This document shows positions 61,481 through 64,000 of a stretch of 64,000 nt of DNA, piece by piece (positions within the stretch are counted from its first letter, which is position 1; each line of letters starts with the position of its first letter). The notes beneath the pieces were generated by a model, which did no database searches, had not been told where the DNA came from, and was given only the letters and a program-made list of their open reading frames with translations. Source of the DNA: Glycocaulis sp050485565. GTDB lineage: Bacteria; Pseudomonadota; Alphaproteobacteria; Caulobacterales; Maricaulaceae. The position numbers and the translations under genes were made by a program. The stretch is from NCBI RefSeq assembly GCF_050485565.1, contig NZ_JBJHBQ010000004.1, positions 62,001-126,000 of the forward strand, read 5' to 3'.

Positions 61481-62016
61481 TGAGCTGGTTTGAGGGACGG
61501 CGTTTCTGGATTGCGCTTCTTGTCGTGTCGCTGGGTGCCAATGGCGTCCTGGCGGGCATACTTGCCCAGCGCGCGCTGGCGCCGGCCAGCACGGTCCAGG
61601 AAACGGGCCGGTATATGCCCGGCAGCGGCGGCTTCAATCCGCGTGCTTTCATCGCCGCCCTGCCGGAGGAGCGCCGTGATACAGCGCGCCGCGAGCTGCG
61701 CGAGGGCCTGCGTGAGCTGCGTCCCCTGTTTGGCGAGATGATCGACCGGCGGCGCGAGATGAACGCGCTGCTGCGCGCCGATGAGTTCGACGAGGCCGCG
61801 ATGCTGGCTCTGACGGCCGATATACGCGCCATCCGCGCCCGGCTGGATGCAGGCGGCGAAGAGGTGCTCCTCAGCATTGTGTCTGATCTTGAGCCGGAGG
61901 TCCGCCGTGCCGCTCTGGAGGCGGCCTATGCGCCGCGTGGCCGGGGTATGAGGCGCGGTGGTGAAAGGCGGGATGGGGAACGCCGCCGTCATCATCAGGT
62001 TGAAGGTTCCGAATAG
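61480..62016 (+). CDS. Periplasmic ZraP/Spy-like heavy-metal resistance protein
   Basis: The 178-residue protein has an N-terminal anchor (IALLVVSLGANGVLAG), followed by a helical domain with ALPEERRDTARRELREGL, MIDRRREMNALLRAD and DIRAIRARLDAGG, the arrangement in the Spy/ZraP/CnrX family, and an Arg/Gly/His-rich tail. These periplasmic proteins sense or buffer metals or misfolded proteins, so it may be the sensor of this sigma system. It overlaps the previous gene by a single-nt TGATG overlap. Confidence 0.78.
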   Translation: MSWFEGRRFWIALLVVSLGANGVLAGILAQRALAPASTVQETGRYMPGSGGFNPRAFIAALPEERRDTARRELREGLRELRPLFGEMIDRRREMNALLRADEFDEAAMLALTADIRAIRARLDAGGEEVLLSIVSDLEPEVRRAALEAAYAPRGRGMRRGGERRDGERRRHHQVEGSE

Positions 62017-62017
62017 A

Positions 62018-64000
<1,983 letters not shown>

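Overview
The window is GC-rich, densely coded DNA from an alphaproteobacterium. Gene content points to the stalked, dimorphic lineages (Maricaulales/Hyphomonadaceae, close to Caulobacterales). It has DivJ/PleC-type sensor kinases, two DUF2336 proteins, a DUF1491 protein, a DnaA-domain-IV/DUF6456 pair, and a Rhodobacter-type gene transfer agent (GTA) head-tail cluster. I saw no tRNA, rRNA, CRISPR array, integrase or transposase. The taxonomic placement is inferred from gene content, not from a marker gene.

Layout. 1-7130: end of a TonB-like gene, a secreted TPR protein, an S9 oligopeptidase lipoprotein, MsrB, an MFS exporter and DUF2336 protein 1. 7290-8520: an AT-richer island with a HEPN-like protein, a small basic protein starting head-to-head on the same CATG, and a gene remnant. 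8582-17134: DnaA-IV-like/DUF6456 operon, SufE, several secreted unknowns, a DivJ-like kinase, a BcsB-like protein and DUF1491. 17187-22298: prfC-mscS-small ArfA-like ORF, hicBA toxin-antitoxin, DUF2336 protein 2 and a PAN-domain protein. 22299-28227: palindromic repeats, a BacNav-type sodium channel, a divergent azoR/LysR pair, a class A PBP and a YcgN-type protein.

28667-42432 is the GTA cluster: g1 TerS-like, g2 TerL, g3 portal, g3.5, g4 protease, g5 capsid, g6 adaptor, g8 DUF3168, g9 tail tube, g10, g10.1, g11 short tape measure, g12 DUF2460, g13 hub, g14 NlpC/P60 and g15 tail-tip megatron. Three things stand out. No g7 (stopper) gene lies between g6 and g8. g15 is split by a frameshift near 41,000-41,036. 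Nearly every non-coding gap in the cluster holds palindromic REP-like repeats, including three exact copies of a 30-nt element.

42489-64000: a DnaJ-like co-chaperone, a PepSY-OmpR-type two-component operon, a DUF938-ccmI-ccmE-ccmF-ccmH cytochrome c maturation operon, an alpha/beta hydrolase-OsmC fusion, a degP-like protease with its own two-component pair, glnE, an EF-hand/ECF sigma/membrane protein/ZraP-like stress cluster, and a PleC-like kinase that runs off the window.

Most operons use 4-nt stop/start overlaps, so translation is probably coupled within them. The most useful leads are the split GTA tail-tip gene, the repeats inside the GTA, the HEPN island, the ArfA-like ORF behind prfC/mscS, and two genes whose coding signal runs upstream to Shine-Dalgarno-spaced AUC codons.
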